64,000 nt of DNA from Kitasatospora acidiphila. Lineage in GTDB: Bacteria; Actinomycetota; Actinomycetes; Streptomycetales; Streptomycetaceae. This document shows, piece by piece, positions 52,403 to 60,921 of the stretch. Numbering within the stretch: the first letter of the stretch is position 1; every line of letters begins with the position of its first letter. Both the position numbers and the translations under genes were made by a program. The notes under the pieces are model-generated. The model was given only the letters and a program-made list of their open reading frames with translations. It ran no database searches and was not told where the DNA came from. The stretch is taken from positions 3,276,501 to 3,340,500 of the forward strand of contig NZ_VIGB01000003.1 in assembly GCF_006636205.1 (NCBI RefSeq). The letters run 5' to 3'.

Positions 52403-54535
52403 GTGGCACGCAGTGTGTACGTGACCGGGATCGACCGGGGGGACGGCCGGCAGGCGGTCGAGCTCGGGGTCATGGAACTGCTGAGCCGCCAGGTGGACCG
52501 GGTCGGGGTGTTCCGCCCGCTGGTGCACACCGACGCGCCGGGGCGGGCCGACCACATGCTGCAACTGCTGCGCTCCCGCTACCGGGTGGACCTGCCGGCC
52601 GCCGAGCTCTACGGGCTCGGCTACGAGGAGGCGGCCGCGCTGGCCGCCGCCCAGGGCCAGGACGAGCTGGTCTCGGTGCTGGTCGAGCGGTTCCGCGCCC
52701 TGGAGCGCAAGTGCGAGGCGGTGCTGGTGCTCGGCACCGACTTCGCCGACACCAACATCCCCGACGAGCTGGCCTTCAACGCCCGCCTCGCCAACGAGTT
52801 CGGCGCCCTGGTGCTGCCGGTGGTCGGCGGCCAGCACAAGGACCAGCAGACCGTCACCGCCGAGGTGCTCAACGCCCACCGCGCCTACGCCGACCTGGGC
52901 TGCTCGATACTGGCGACGATCGCCAACCGGGTGCTGCCGAGCGCCGAGTCGCAGGTGCTGCTCGGGCTCGCCGGCAAGCTGCCGGAGCCGGTCTACGTGA
53001 TCCCCGAGGAGCCGGCGCTGGCCGCCCCGACGGTGGCCCAGCTGATCGAGGCGACCGGGGCGGAGGTGCTGCTGGGCGACGCCGCGGGGCTGGCCCGGGA
53101 CGTCCGCGGCTTCGTCTTCGGCGGGGCGATGCTGCCGGCCTTCCTCGGCGCGCTGACCGAGGGCGCCCTGGTGGTCACCCCCGGGGACCGGGCCGACCTG
53201 CTGATCGGCTCGCTGGCCGCGCATGCGGCCGGTGCCCCGCCGCTGGCCGGCGTGCTGCTGACGCTGGACCAGCACCCGGGCCCCGACGTGATGGCGCTGG
53301 CCGCCCGGCTGGCCCCCGGCACCCCGGTGGCCGTGGTGCACGAGGGCAGCTGGCCGACCGCCGCGGCTCTCACCCACATCGAGGGCCGGCTCGGCGCCGC
53401 CAGCCCGCGGAAGGCCGAGATCGCCCTGGGCCTGTTCGAACTGCACGTCGACTCCGCCGAGTTGACCAGCCGGATCGAGCTGGGCCGGTCGGACCGGGTG
53501 ACCCCGATGATGTTCGAGCACGAGTTGCTGGAACGGGCCCGCACCGACCGCCGGCACGTGGTGCTGCCGGAGGGCACCGAGGAGCGGGTGCTGCGCGCCG
53601 CCGAGATCCTGCTGCGCCGCAACATCTGCGACCTGACGCTGCTCGGCGCGGAGGACGCCGTCCGGCGCAAGGCCGCGAGCCTGGGCATCTCACTGCCGGA
53701 GCCGGCCGAACCGGTGGAGCCGGTCGACCGGGCCCGGCTGTGGATCGTCGACCCGGCCACCTCGCCGCTGCGCCGCCGGTTCGCCCAGCGCTACGCCGAG
53801 TTGCGCGCGCACAAGGGCATGACCGTCGAACTGGCCCTGGACGTGGTCACCGACGTCAGCTACTTCGGCACCCTGATGGTCCAGGAGGGCATCGCGGACG
53901 GCATGGTCTCCGGCTCGGTGCACTCCACCGCCGCCACCATCCGCCCCGCCTTCGAGGTGATCAAGACCTCGCCGGGCGCCTCGATCGTCTCCTCGGTCTT
54001 CTTCATGTGCCTGGCCGACCGGGTGCTGGTCTACGGCGACTGCGCGGTCAACCCCGACCCGGACGCCCGGCAGCTGGCCGACATCGCCATCCGGTCCGCC
54101 GAGACCGCCGCCCAGTTCGGGGTCGAGCCGCGGGTGGCGATGCTCTCCTACTCCACCGGCAGCTCCGGCTCGGGCGTCGACGTGGACAAGGTCCGCAAGG
54201 CCACCGAGCTGGTCCGCGAGCGCCGCCCCGACCTGCTGGTGGAGGGCCCGATCCAGTACGACGCCGCCGTCGACCCGCAGGTGGCCGCCACCAAGCTGCC
54301 GGGCTCCGAGGTCGCCGGGCGGGCCACCGTGCTGGTCTTCCCGGACCTCAACACCGGCAACAACACCTACAAGGCGGTGCAGCGCTCGGCCGGCGCGGTG
54401 GCCGTCGGCCCGGTGCTGCAGGGCCTGCGCAAGCCGGTCAACGACCTGTCCCGCGGCGCGCTGGTGCAGGACATCGTCAACACGGTGGCGATCACCGCCA
54501 TCCAGGCCCAGTCGAAGGAGTTCGGCGGTGCGTGA
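52403..54535 (+). CDS. pta: Phosphate acetyltransferase
   Basis: A 710-residue two-part enzyme from GTG 52403 (VARSVYVTGIDRGDGRQAVE). The N-terminal BioD-like/DRTGG region (about 1-360) includes VLVLGTDFADTNIP and FVFGGAMLPAFLG. The C-terminal PTA domain (about 375-705) includes PMMFEHELLERARTDRRHVV, VSGSVHSTAATIRPAFEVIK and TGSSGSGVDVDKVRKATELV. It interconverts acetyl-CoA and acetyl phosphate. It overlaps ackA by 8 bp. Confidence 0.96.
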   Translation: MARSVYVTGIDRGDGRQAVELGVMELLSRQVDRVGVFRPLVHTDAPGRADHMLQLLRSRYRVDLPAAELYGLGYEEAAALAAAQGQDELVSVLVERFRALERKCEAVLVLGTDFADTNIPDELAFNARLANEFGALVLPVVGGQHKDQQTVTAEVLNAHRAYADLGCSILATIANRVLPSAESQVLLGLAGKLPEPVYVIPEEPALAAPTVAQLIEATGAEVLLGDAAGLARDVRGFVFGGAMLPAFLGALTEGALVVTPGDRADLLIGSLAAHAAGAPPLAGVLLTLDQHPGPDVMALAARLAPGTPVAVVHEGSWPTAAALTHIEGRLGAASPRKAEIALGLFELHVDSAELTSRIELGRSDRVTPMMFEHELLERARTDRRHVVLPEGTEERVLRAAEILLRRNICDLTLLGAEDAVRRKAASLGISLPEPAEPVEPVDRARLWIVDPATSPLRRRFAQRYAELRAHKGMTVELALDVVTDVSYFGTLMVQEGIADGMVSGSVHSTAATIRPAFEVIKTSPGASIVSSVFFMCLADRVLVYGDCAVNPDPDARQLADIAIRSAETAAQFGVEPRVAMLSYSTGSSGSGVDVDKVRKATELVRERRPDLLVEGPIQYDAAVDPQVAATKLPGSEVAGRATVLVFPDLNTGNNTYKAVQRSAGAVAVGPVLQGLRKPVNDLSRGALVQDIVNTVAITAIQAQSKEFGGA

Positions 54536-55733
54536 GGCGACCCGGATCCTGGTGCTCAACGCCGGCTCCTCGTCGGTCAAGTACCAGCTGATCGAGATGC
54601 TGGACGGCCGGCGGCTGGCGGTCGGCCTGGTGGAGAAGATCGGCGAGCGCACCGGTCGGCTGGTGCACACCCCGATCCACGGCGAGCGGCGCGAGTCGGA
54701 GCGGGTCTTCGCCGACCACGCGGCCGCGCTCAAGGCGGTGGCCGCCGAGCTGGCCGCCGACGGCGTCGGCCTGGACTCCCCCGAGCTGGCCGCGATCGGC
54801 CACCGGGTGGTGCACGGCGGCAAGCGTTTCACCGCACCGACCGTGATCACCGACGAGGTGCTGAAGGAGATCCGCCGGCTGGTCCCGGTGGCTCCGCTGC
54901 ACAACCCCGCCAACATCACCGGCATCGAGGTGGCCCGGGCGCTGCGCCCCGACCTGCCGCAGGTTGCCGTCTTCGACACCGCCTTCCACACCACCATTCC
55001 GGACCACGCGGCCCGCTACGCGATCGACACCGCGGTCGCCGACGAACACCGGGTGCGCCGCTACGGCTTCCACGGCACCTCGCACCAGTACGTCTCCCGG
55101 GCCACCGCCCGGCTGCTCGGCAAGGACCCGGCCGAGGTCAATGTGATCGTGCTGCACCTGGGCAACGGCGCCTCCGCGGCCGCGGTGGCCGGCGGGGTCT
55201 GCGTGGACACCTCGATGGGCCTGACCCCGCTGGAGGGCCTGGTGATGGGCACCCGTTCGGGTGACATCGACCCGGGCGTGGTGTTCCATCTGCACCGGGT
55301 CGGCGGGCTCTCCATCGACGAGATCGACGACCTGCTGAACCGCCGCAGCGGCCTGCTCGGCCTGTGCGGCGAGAACGACATGCGCGAGATCATGCGGCGG
55401 GCCGAGGAGGGCGACCAGGCCGCCACGCTCGCCTTCGACGCCTATGTGCACCGGCTGCGCAAGTACCTCGGCGGCTACTACGCGGTGCTCGGCCGGGTGG
55501 ACGCGATCGCCTTCACCGCGGGCGTGGGCGAGAACGCCGCGCCGGTGCGGGCCGCCGCCTGCGCAGGCCTGACCGAGCTGGGGATCGAGGTCGATCCGGA
55601 GCTCAACTCGGTGCGTTCCGGCCAGGCTCGGGTGATTTCACCGGAATACTCGCGAGTAGTGGTCGCGGTGGTGCCGACCGACGAGGAACTGGAGATTGCC
55701 CAGCAGGCGTACACCGTGGTCCACCAGGGTTAA
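54528..55733 (+). CDS. ackA: Acetate kinase
   Basis: A 401-residue ASKHA kinase from GTG 54528 (VREATRILVLNAGSSSVKYQ). Motifs are the phosphate-binding NAGSSSVKY, GHRVVHGGKRF, VFDTAFHTTIP, HGTSHQYVS, HLGNGASAAA, MGTRSGDIDPG and FTAGVGENAAPVRAAAC. It makes ATP and acetate from acetyl phosphate, forming with Pta the acetate overflow/assimilation route. Its stop (TAA) overlaps an in-frame ATG of the pyk reading frame. Confidence 0.97.
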   Translation: MREATRILVLNAGSSSVKYQLIEMLDGRRLAVGLVEKIGERTGRLVHTPIHGERRESERVFADHAAALKAVAAELAADGVGLDSPELAAIGHRVVHGGKRFTAPTVITDEVLKEIRRLVPVAPLHNPANITGIEVARALRPDLPQVAVFDTAFHTTIPDHAARYAIDTAVADEHRVRRYGFHGTSHQYVSRATARLLGKDPAEVNVIVLHLGNGASAAAVAGGVCVDTSMGLTPLEGLVMGTRSGDIDPGVVFHLHRVGGLSIDEIDDLLNRRSGLLGLCGENDMREIMRRAEEGDQAATLAFDAYVHRLRKYLGGYYAVLGRVDAIAFTAGVGENAAPVRAAACAGLTELGIEVDPELNSVRSGQARVISPEYSRVVVAVVPTDEELEIAQQAYTVVHQG

Positions 55734-55782
55734 TGGCCGGAGTCAACGGCTCGTCCCCCGTTCCGGGAATAACTCATACGGA

Positions 55783-55788
55783 TAGGAT
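55783..55788 (+). promoter_or_regulatory. pyk: Candidate -10 element for a leaderless pyk transcript
   Basis: TAGGAT matches the actinobacterial -10 consensus and lies only 7 bp before the ATG at 55796. A weak -35 (TTCCGG) is at 55761-55766. Transcription from here would begin at or next to the start codon, and no Shine-Dalgarno sequence precedes the ATG. Confidence 0.45.
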
Positions 55789-55795
55789 CATCGAT

Positions 55796-57226
55796 ATGCG
55801 CCGAGCAAAAATTGTCTGCACCCTGGGTCCGGCGACGGACTCGTATGAACAGTTGAAGGCCATTGTCGAGGCGGGCATGAACGTCGCCCGGCTCAACATG
55901 AGCCACGGCTCCCACTCGGAGCACGAGGAGCGGTACCTGAAGGTCCGCCAGGTGGCCGAGGACACCGGCCGCACCATCGGTGTGCTGGCCGACCTGCAGG
56001 GCCCCAAGATCCGTCTGGCGACCTTCGCCAACGGCCCGGTGACCGTTGACAACGGCGACACGTTCACCATCACCACCGAAGACGTCCCCGGTGACCAGCA
56101 CATCTGCGGCACCACCTACAAGGGCCTGCCCGGCGACGTGAAGCCCGGCGACCCGATCCTGATCAACGATGGCGTCATCGCCCTGGAGGTCGTCAGCGTC
56201 GACGGCCCGCGGGTGAAGACCGTGGTGGTCGAGGGCGGGGTGCTCTCCAACAACAAGGGCATCAACCTGCCCGGGGCGGCCGTCAACGTGCCGGCCCTGT
56301 CCGAGAAGGACAAGGACGACCTGCGCTTCGCGCTGCGCCTCGGCGTCGACATGGTCGCGCTCTCCTTCGTGCGCAACGCCGCCGACATCGACGACGTGCA
56401 CAAGGTCATGGACGAGGTCGGCATCCGGGTGCCGGTGATCGCCAAGATCGAGAAGCCGCAGGCCGTCGAGGCGATGGAGGAGATCGTCCTCGCCTTCGAC
56501 GCGATCATGGTGGCCCGCGGCGACCTGGCGGTCGAGTACCCGCTGGAGAAGGTGCCGCTGGTCCAGAAGAAGCTGATCACGCTGGCCCGCCGCAACGCCA
56601 AGCCGGTCATCGTCGCCACCCAGATGATGGAGTCGATGATCCACGCCTCCCGGCCGACCCGCGCCGAGGTGTCGGACGTGGCCAACGCGATCCTGGACGG
56701 CGCGGACGCCGTGATGCTGTCGGCCGAGTCCAGCGTCGGCAAGTACCCGGTCGAGACCGTCAAGACGATGAGCCGGATCGCCGAGCAGGCCGAGGTGGAA
56801 CTGCTCTCCCAGGGCCTGCAGCCGCTCAACCCGGGCCGCAAGCCGCGCACCCAGGGCGGTTCGGTGGCCCGCGCCGCCTGCGAGCTGGGCGACTTCCTGA
56901 ACGCCCAGGCGCTGGTGGCCTTCACCAAGTCGGGTGACACCGCCCGCCGGCTCTCCCGCTACCGCTCGCCGATCCCGGTGATCGCCTTCACCCCGGACTC
57001 GGCCACCCGCAACCAGCTGTCGCTGAGCTGGGGCGTGGAGGCCTATGTGACCGAGCAGGTCGAAACCACCGACGAGATGGTGCTCCAGGTCGACCAGGAG
57101 CTGCTCAGCATGAAGCGGCTCGGCGCGGGCGAGACGGTGATCGTCACCGCCGGCTCACCGCCCGGCATCCCGGGCAACACCAACATGGTCCAGGTGCACC
57201 ACCTGGGCTCCCGGGTCGGTCACTGA
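55796..57226 (+). CDS. pyk: Pyruvate kinase
   Basis: A 476-residue glycolytic enzyme starting MRRAKIVCTLGPATDSYEQL at ATG 55796, the usual N-terminus. Motifs are NVARLNMSHGSHSEHEE, the B domain with GDTFTITTED, the active-site IAKIEKPQAVEAM, VARGDLAVEYPLEKVP and MMESMIHASRPTRAEVSDVA. It converts phosphoenolpyruvate and ADP to pyruvate and ATP. The same frame is open back to ATG 55733, which overlaps the ackA stop (TAATG) and would add 21 residues. It ends at a 16-bp perfect terminator. Confidence 0.97.
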   Translation: MRRAKIVCTLGPATDSYEQLKAIVEAGMNVARLNMSHGSHSEHEERYLKVRQVAEDTGRTIGVLADLQGPKIRLATFANGPVTVDNGDTFTITTEDVPGDQHICGTTYKGLPGDVKPGDPILINDGVIALEVVSVDGPRVKTVVVEGGVLSNNKGINLPGAAVNVPALSEKDKDDLRFALRLGVDMVALSFVRNAADIDDVHKVMDEVGIRVPVIAKIEKPQAVEAMEEIVLAFDAIMVARGDLAVEYPLEKVPLVQKKLITLARRNAKPVIVATQMMESMIHASRPTRAEVSDVANAILDGADAVMLSAESSVGKYPVETVKTMSRIAEQAEVELLSQGLQPLNPGRKPRTQGGSVARAACELGDFLNAQALVAFTKSGDTARRLSRYRSPIPVIAFTPDSATRNQLSLSWGVEAYVTEQVETTDEMVLQVDQELLSMKRLGAGETVIVTAGSPPGIPGNTNMVQVHHLGSRVGH

Positions 57227-57240
57227 CCCCGGACACGTCA

Positions 57241-57277
57241 GTGGGCCCCGCCGGTGGTTGACACCGGCGGGGCCCAC
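57241..57277. terminator. Perfect 16-bp bidirectional terminator
   Basis: GTGGGCCCCGCCGGTG (57241-57256) and CACCGGCGGGGCCCAC (57262-57277) form a perfect stem with a 5-base loop. It lies between the convergent pyk and DUF6230-cluster genes and ends transcripts from both sides. Confidence 0.9.
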
Positions 57278-57288
57278 CGCGTTGTCGG

Positions 57289-58827
57289 TCAGAGCCCGTC
57301 GTAGGGCTGGTCGTCGTTGTAGAGATGCATCCCCGGGATGTGCAGGTCACCGCCGAACTGGCCGGCCTGCACCGCCTTGACGCCGGTCAGCGCCATGTCG
57401 ATCGGGATCGGGATCGCGCCGATCAGGTTGTAGAGCCACTGCGGCAGGGTGTCCGGGGTGAGCGTGATGGTGCCCAGCGGCGGCAGCGGGATGCCGTACA
57501 GCGAGGCCAGCTGGCCGCTGAGGCTCTCCACGTACATGGTGATCGGGCCGTTGCGCATGGTGGAGGTGGTGTTCGGGCCGCCCTTCACATGGAAGGTCTT
57601 GGCCTGGTTGCCGCCGGCCGCGGTGTCCTCGATCGTCGACATGTCGAGATTGTCGATGTCCACCGAGGAGACGGTGAACTTGAGCACCCGGTAGGTGCGG
57701 GTCGGGCTGTGCACCTCGTAGACACCGCCGAAGACCGCGCCGTAGAGCGACAGCTTGGTGGTGTGCAGGGTCCAGCTCTGGTCCGGCACCACATTGCCGG
57801 TCAGCGCGCCCGACGCGGTCAGCTTGCTGGTGTCCACCGGGCAGAGCGGGCGGGTGTCGCCGTTCGCCAGCGCCGAGGCGACCGCGGAGGGCGAGGCGGT
57901 GCCGGACGGCGAGGCGGAGTCACTCGGGGACGGCGACGCGGTGGGCGAGTCGCTGGGTGTCGCGCCGGGGCTGTCCGAGGGTGCGGCGGCCGACGGGCTC
58001 GCGGCGGTGCCGCTCGGGGTGGCACCGGGTGCCACCGGGACGGCGTCCCGGGGCGCCGGGGCGGCCGGGGTCGGGGAGCTCGCCGCCGTCGGGGAGTTCC
58101 CCGTCGTCGGGGCGCCGCTCGGGCTCGCGGCGCTGCTCGGCGACGCGGTGCCGCTCGGGCTCGGGCTGCCGGACGGGCTCGGCGGGTTCTGCTGGTTCTG
58201 GTGGCCCGGGTCGAAGATCCCGGCGATGCCGCCCAGGATGCCCCCGATCAGGTCCTGGCTCTGCGCGGCGCCCGGCTGGGCGGCGGCGGCCTGCACCGCC
58301 TGCCGGGTCACGTTGGTGGCGGCCTGCTGCTGGGCGGCGCTGGCCGGCGCGGCGGCGGGCACGGCGGCAGCGGGCTTGGCAGCGCCGGCCGGCTTGGTGC
58401 CGGTGGCCGGAGCCGACTGCGCGCCACCGGCAGCGGCGCCCGACTGGCCGGCGGGAGCGGCCGCCTGGCTGCCCCCGGTGGCAGCGCTCGGCTGGCCGCC
58501 TGCGGTCTGGCTCCCCGCGGCGGGCGTGCTCCCCACAGTGGCGGCGGGCGTGCTGGGCCCGGGCAGCGGCGTGAGCGAGCTCTTGGGCACCGGGGTGACG
58601 GTGGTGGCCGGGGTGGTCGCGGGGGTGCAGCTGGCCGCGGTGCCGGCGGTCGCCGCGTGGGCCAGCTCGGGGGCCACGGTGGCGGCCATCAGCAGCGCGG
58701 TCGGCACCGCGGCGGCGCCCAGCAGCTTGGCCCGGTTCAGGCCCCGCGTACGCGGCGCGGCATGCCGGCCGGAGCCGCGGCGCCGGGCGGGCTGGGCCGG
58801 CTCGGCTTGGTTGTCGCTCCCGCTCAC
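57289..58827 (-). CDS. Secreted low-complexity protein with C-terminal DUF6230-like domain
   Basis: A 512-residue exported protein. The N-terminus (residues 1-60) has RRRGSGRHAAPRTRGLNR then a hydrophobic stretch and an AHA-type signal peptidase site. Residues about 65-320 are Ala/Pro/Ser/Thr/Gln-rich, probably wall-spanning and disordered. Residues 325-512 (CPVDTSKLTASGALTGN, WTLHTTKLSLYGAVFGGVYE, VKGGPNTTSTMRNGPITMYV) resemble the DUF6230 fold of the gene at 59615. The function is unknown. Its start overlaps the DUF6114 gene by 4 bp, so it is the last gene of the three-gene cluster. Confidence 0.85.
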   Translation of the reverse strand: MSGSDNQAEPAQPARRRGSGRHAAPRTRGLNRAKLLGAAAVPTALLMAATVAPELAHAATAGTAASCTPATTPATTVTPVPKSSLTPLPGPSTPAATVGSTPAAGSQTAGGQPSAATGGSQAAAPAGQSGAAAGGAQSAPATGTKPAGAAKPAAAVPAAAPASAAQQQAATNVTRQAVQAAAAQPGAAQSQDLIGGILGGIAGIFDPGHQNQQNPPSPSGSPSPSGTASPSSAASPSGAPTTGNSPTAASSPTPAAPAPRDAVPVAPGATPSGTAASPSAAAPSDSPGATPSDSPTASPSPSDSASPSGTASPSAVASALANGDTRPLCPVDTSKLTASGALTGNVVPDQSWTLHTTKLSLYGAVFGGVYEVHSPTRTYRVLKFTVSSVDIDNLDMSTIEDTAAGGNQAKTFHVKGGPNTTSTMRNGPITMYVESLSGQLASLYGIPLPPLGTITLTPDTLPQWLYNLIGAIPIPIDMALTGVKAVQAGQFGGDLHIPGMHLYNDDQPYDGL

Positions 58828-59444
58828 TCGTCCGCTCCCGTCTGCTCGGCCTGTGCCGCCCCGGTGGCGGCGGACTCGGCAGGCGCCCCGGCAGCCTGCC
58901 CGCCGGCCGCCTCCCCGGCGGCCACCGACTGCGCCAGCCCGGCCGGCGCGGTGCCATCGCCCGCCCAGCGGGCGGCGAGCTGCTCCTCGACCGGGCGCCG
59001 GAAGGCCTCCGCCTCGGCGTGCGCGGCCAGCTGCTCCTCGGTCAGCGGAGTCCAGGCGCAGAGCAGGCCGCCGCCGATCAGGCCCAGGATCAGGCCCATC
59101 CCGAAGCCGCCGAGGTTGGAGACCGGGATCGAGATCAGGGTCAGGATGGTGACGCCGACCCCGCAGAACACCCGGCTCATCGGCTGGAACCAGGCGGCCA
59201 CGCCGAGCAGCATCAGCAGCAACCCGATGACCAGCGAACCGGCTCCGGCGGTGGTCGCCATCGCGATGCTGAGCCCGCCCAGGCTGAGGTGCGCGTACGG
59301 GAAGTACAGGATCGGGATACCGGCGAGGACCGCGACCATGCCGCCCCAGAACGGCCGGCTGCGGCGCCAGGCGCGGAACCGCACTCCCAGCGGGACTGAG
59401 CGGGCGGCGCCGTCGGGCTGAAGGTTGGCAGTTGCGGTGGTCAC
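58824..59444 (-). CDS. DUF6114 membrane protein
   Basis: A 206-residue protein with RFRAWRRSRPFWGGMVAVLA, the DUF6114 entry motif, and four predicted membrane helices (about 30-135: AGIPILYFPYAHLSLGGLSI, LVIGLLLMLLGVAAWF, VGVTILTLISIPVSNLG, MGLILGLIGGGLLCAW). A cytosolic Ala/Glu-rich tail ends in EQTGADE. It is coupled to the low-complexity exported gene by ATGA overlap. The family always seems to travel with DUF6230 proteins in actinomycetes (from memory). Its activity is unknown; it may anchor or export its neighbours. Confidence 0.88.
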   Translation of the reverse strand: MTTATANLQPDGAARSVPLGVRFRAWRRSRPFWGGMVAVLAGIPILYFPYAHLSLGGLSIAMATTAGAGSLVIGLLLMLLGVAAWFQPMSRVFCGVGVTILTLISIPVSNLGGFGMGLILGLIGGGLLCAWTPLTEEQLAAHAEAEAFRRPVEEQLAARWAGDGTAPAGLAQSVAAGEAAGGQAAGAPAESAATGAAQAEQTGADE

Positions 59445-59570
59445 GATGGAACTCCTCGCGGATCTGTCCGAGGGTGAAGACTCTGGGTGTGCGGCCAGGG
59501 GACGGCTCGAAACAGCCGCCCCCTGCCCATTGGGTCCGCGGTCGCGGTCCCGGTTCCGTTCCGTTCGGTG

Positions 59571-59599
59571 CCGTCCGGCGCTGTGACCCGGCCGGACGG
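59571..59599 (-). terminator. Hairpin between the DUF6230 and DUF6114 genes
   Basis: CCGTCCGGC (59571-59579) pairs perfectly with GCCGGACGG (59591-59599) around an 11-base loop, 15 bp after the DUF6230 stop on the minus strand. It may attenuate readthrough into the two downstream genes, leaving the DUF6230 protein more abundant. Confidence 0.55.
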
Positions 59600-59614
59600 A
59601 CCGTCAGATCCGGA

Positions 59615-60301
59615 TCAGTAGCACTCGTTGGCGCCCTGCGAGATGTTCAGCTTCAGGCCGGGGAGCTTGAAGGTGCCCGCCGAGGTGGCCCAGGCGGTCT
59701 GCTGGACGTTGTGCAGCTCGGCCTTGGGGGCGGACTGGGCGAAGCCCATGGCGCCGGTCGGCAGACCGCCGCCCTTGATGTCCTTGTAGCCCTGGGCGGC
59801 GGTGCCCGGCAGGGTGGACGCGTCCTGGCCGATGTTGATCGAGTGGAAGGTCGCGTCCGCGTTCAGGTCGGTCATGTCGATCAGCAGGTTGCTGGCCTGG
59901 ATCTGAGTCGGGTCGGTCGACGGGTCGTAGCTGTTCTGGTCGTCGGTCGAATTCTGCTCGGGGGCACCACCCGCGTGCAGCTGCAGCGTCCACTTGCCCA
60001 GCGGGCCCAGGTCGGTGACCACGGACTGGCACATGTCGTGGAGGGTGGCCTTGTCGAACGCCGAGACGGCCACGGGGTGCGCCGACTTGCCGTCGGCCTG
60101 GACGTCGACCGAACCGAACTGCGCGAAGTTCGAGCCGCGCAGGTGGTTGACGGTGACCTTGAACTGCTGGCCGGAGACGGCGAACGAGGCGGCCAGGGTG
60201 CTCTGCGCGATGCTGATGCCGATACCGGCGGTGGCGGCGATGCCGGGCACCATCACGAGGGCGAAGCGCTTCCAGCGGGTCTTGCCATAAGTCTTGGACA
60301 T
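59615..60301 (-). CDS. DUF6230 family secreted protein
   Basis: A 228-residue protein from ATG 60301 with a strong site (AGAAGGAGGACTCGC). N-terminal KTRWKRFALVMVPGIAATAG is a signal anchor followed by ISIAQSTLAASFAVSGQQFK. The body is beta-rich (FKVTVNHLRGSNFAQFGSVD, NLLIDMTDLNADATFHSINI) and ends near INISQGANECY-like LNISQGANECY. Family members are sometimes labelled cholesterol esterase, but no hydrolase motif (G-x-S-x-G) is visible, so that label is not supported. It is first and probably the most highly expressed gene of the cluster. Confidence 0.9.
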   Translation of the reverse strand: MSKTYGKTRWKRFALVMVPGIAATAGIGISIAQSTLAASFAVSGQQFKVTVNHLRGSNFAQFGSVDVQADGKSAHPVAVSAFDKATLHDMCQSVVTDLGPLGKWTLQLHAGGAPEQNSTDDQNSYDPSTDPTQIQASNLLIDMTDLNADATFHSINIGQDASTLPGTAAQGYKDIKGGGLPTGAMGFAQSAPKAELHNVQQTAWATSAGTFKLPGLKLNISQGANECY

Positions 60302-60921
60302 GCGAGTCCTCCTTCTCGGACGTACATCTCCGGGCGGCCGGAGGGACCGGCCGGGGATGGGAGAAGAGCTACGTCCTCGGTGGCGACGAGCACCGGTAAA
60401 CAGCGAGCCGACAACCGGTGTTCACCCCCCGAGCGACAACCAGCCGACCACGCGGGGTCGCGCGACCGGAACGAGGACAGGAACCGCGGTGGGACGCGGA
60501 CACCCCCCTGCCCTCTCAACCGCCGAACGGGTCCGGCGGTTACCCGGTGGGGATCCCGCACTCCAGGTGTCCGGCAAGCTGCCGGGGGATGAAGTGAGGG
60601 ACCGGGCGTCGCCGATCGTGCTGGAATCCCGGCCGAAGCACAAGAGGCGCCTTACTGACGGGTAATCCAACATCTGGTGATGATGATCATGAACCGGCCA
60701 TGACATTGACGCAGAGTGACGAAATCCGGCGGCAGGCTCGGAGAAATCTGCTGGAAACAGGAATGAAACACCCGCACACCGTCACCTGAGGTGATGATGC
60801 GCGGGTGTTGTCAAGATTTGATAACCCCTCGTCCGGGTTGCCCTTTGTCGCCTTATCTCTGACGACACCGCAGGTCACCCGCCGTGCCACCAGCGGCACC
60901 CAGGGACGGTCCGACCGGACG
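60302..60921. other. 620-bp intergenic region upstream of the DUF6230 gene
   Basis: It holds the promoter of the DUF6230 cluster and the terminator of the thioredoxin gene at 60768-60808. Open frames here lack coding character. The long distance and the strong ribosome-binding site imply a substantial leader or distal control. Confidence 0.4.
60768..60808 (-). terminator. Terminator downstream of the YbbN-like thioredoxin gene
   Basis: ACACCCGC (60768-60775) pairs with GCGGGTGT (60801-60808), with an inner perfect hairpin TCACCT-G-AGGTGA at 60782-60794. On the minus strand it is followed by TTTCATTCCTGTTTCC, a T-rich tract. Confidence 0.7.

Noticed and set aside
59615..60301. Cholesterol esterase annotation for the DUF6230 protein
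   Set aside because: No G-x-S-x-G elbow or other hydrolase motif is visible; the label appears to be inherited.
60294..60706. Open frames in the DUF6230 promoter region
   Set aside because: Short, mixed composition without ribosome-binding sites; likely non-coding.
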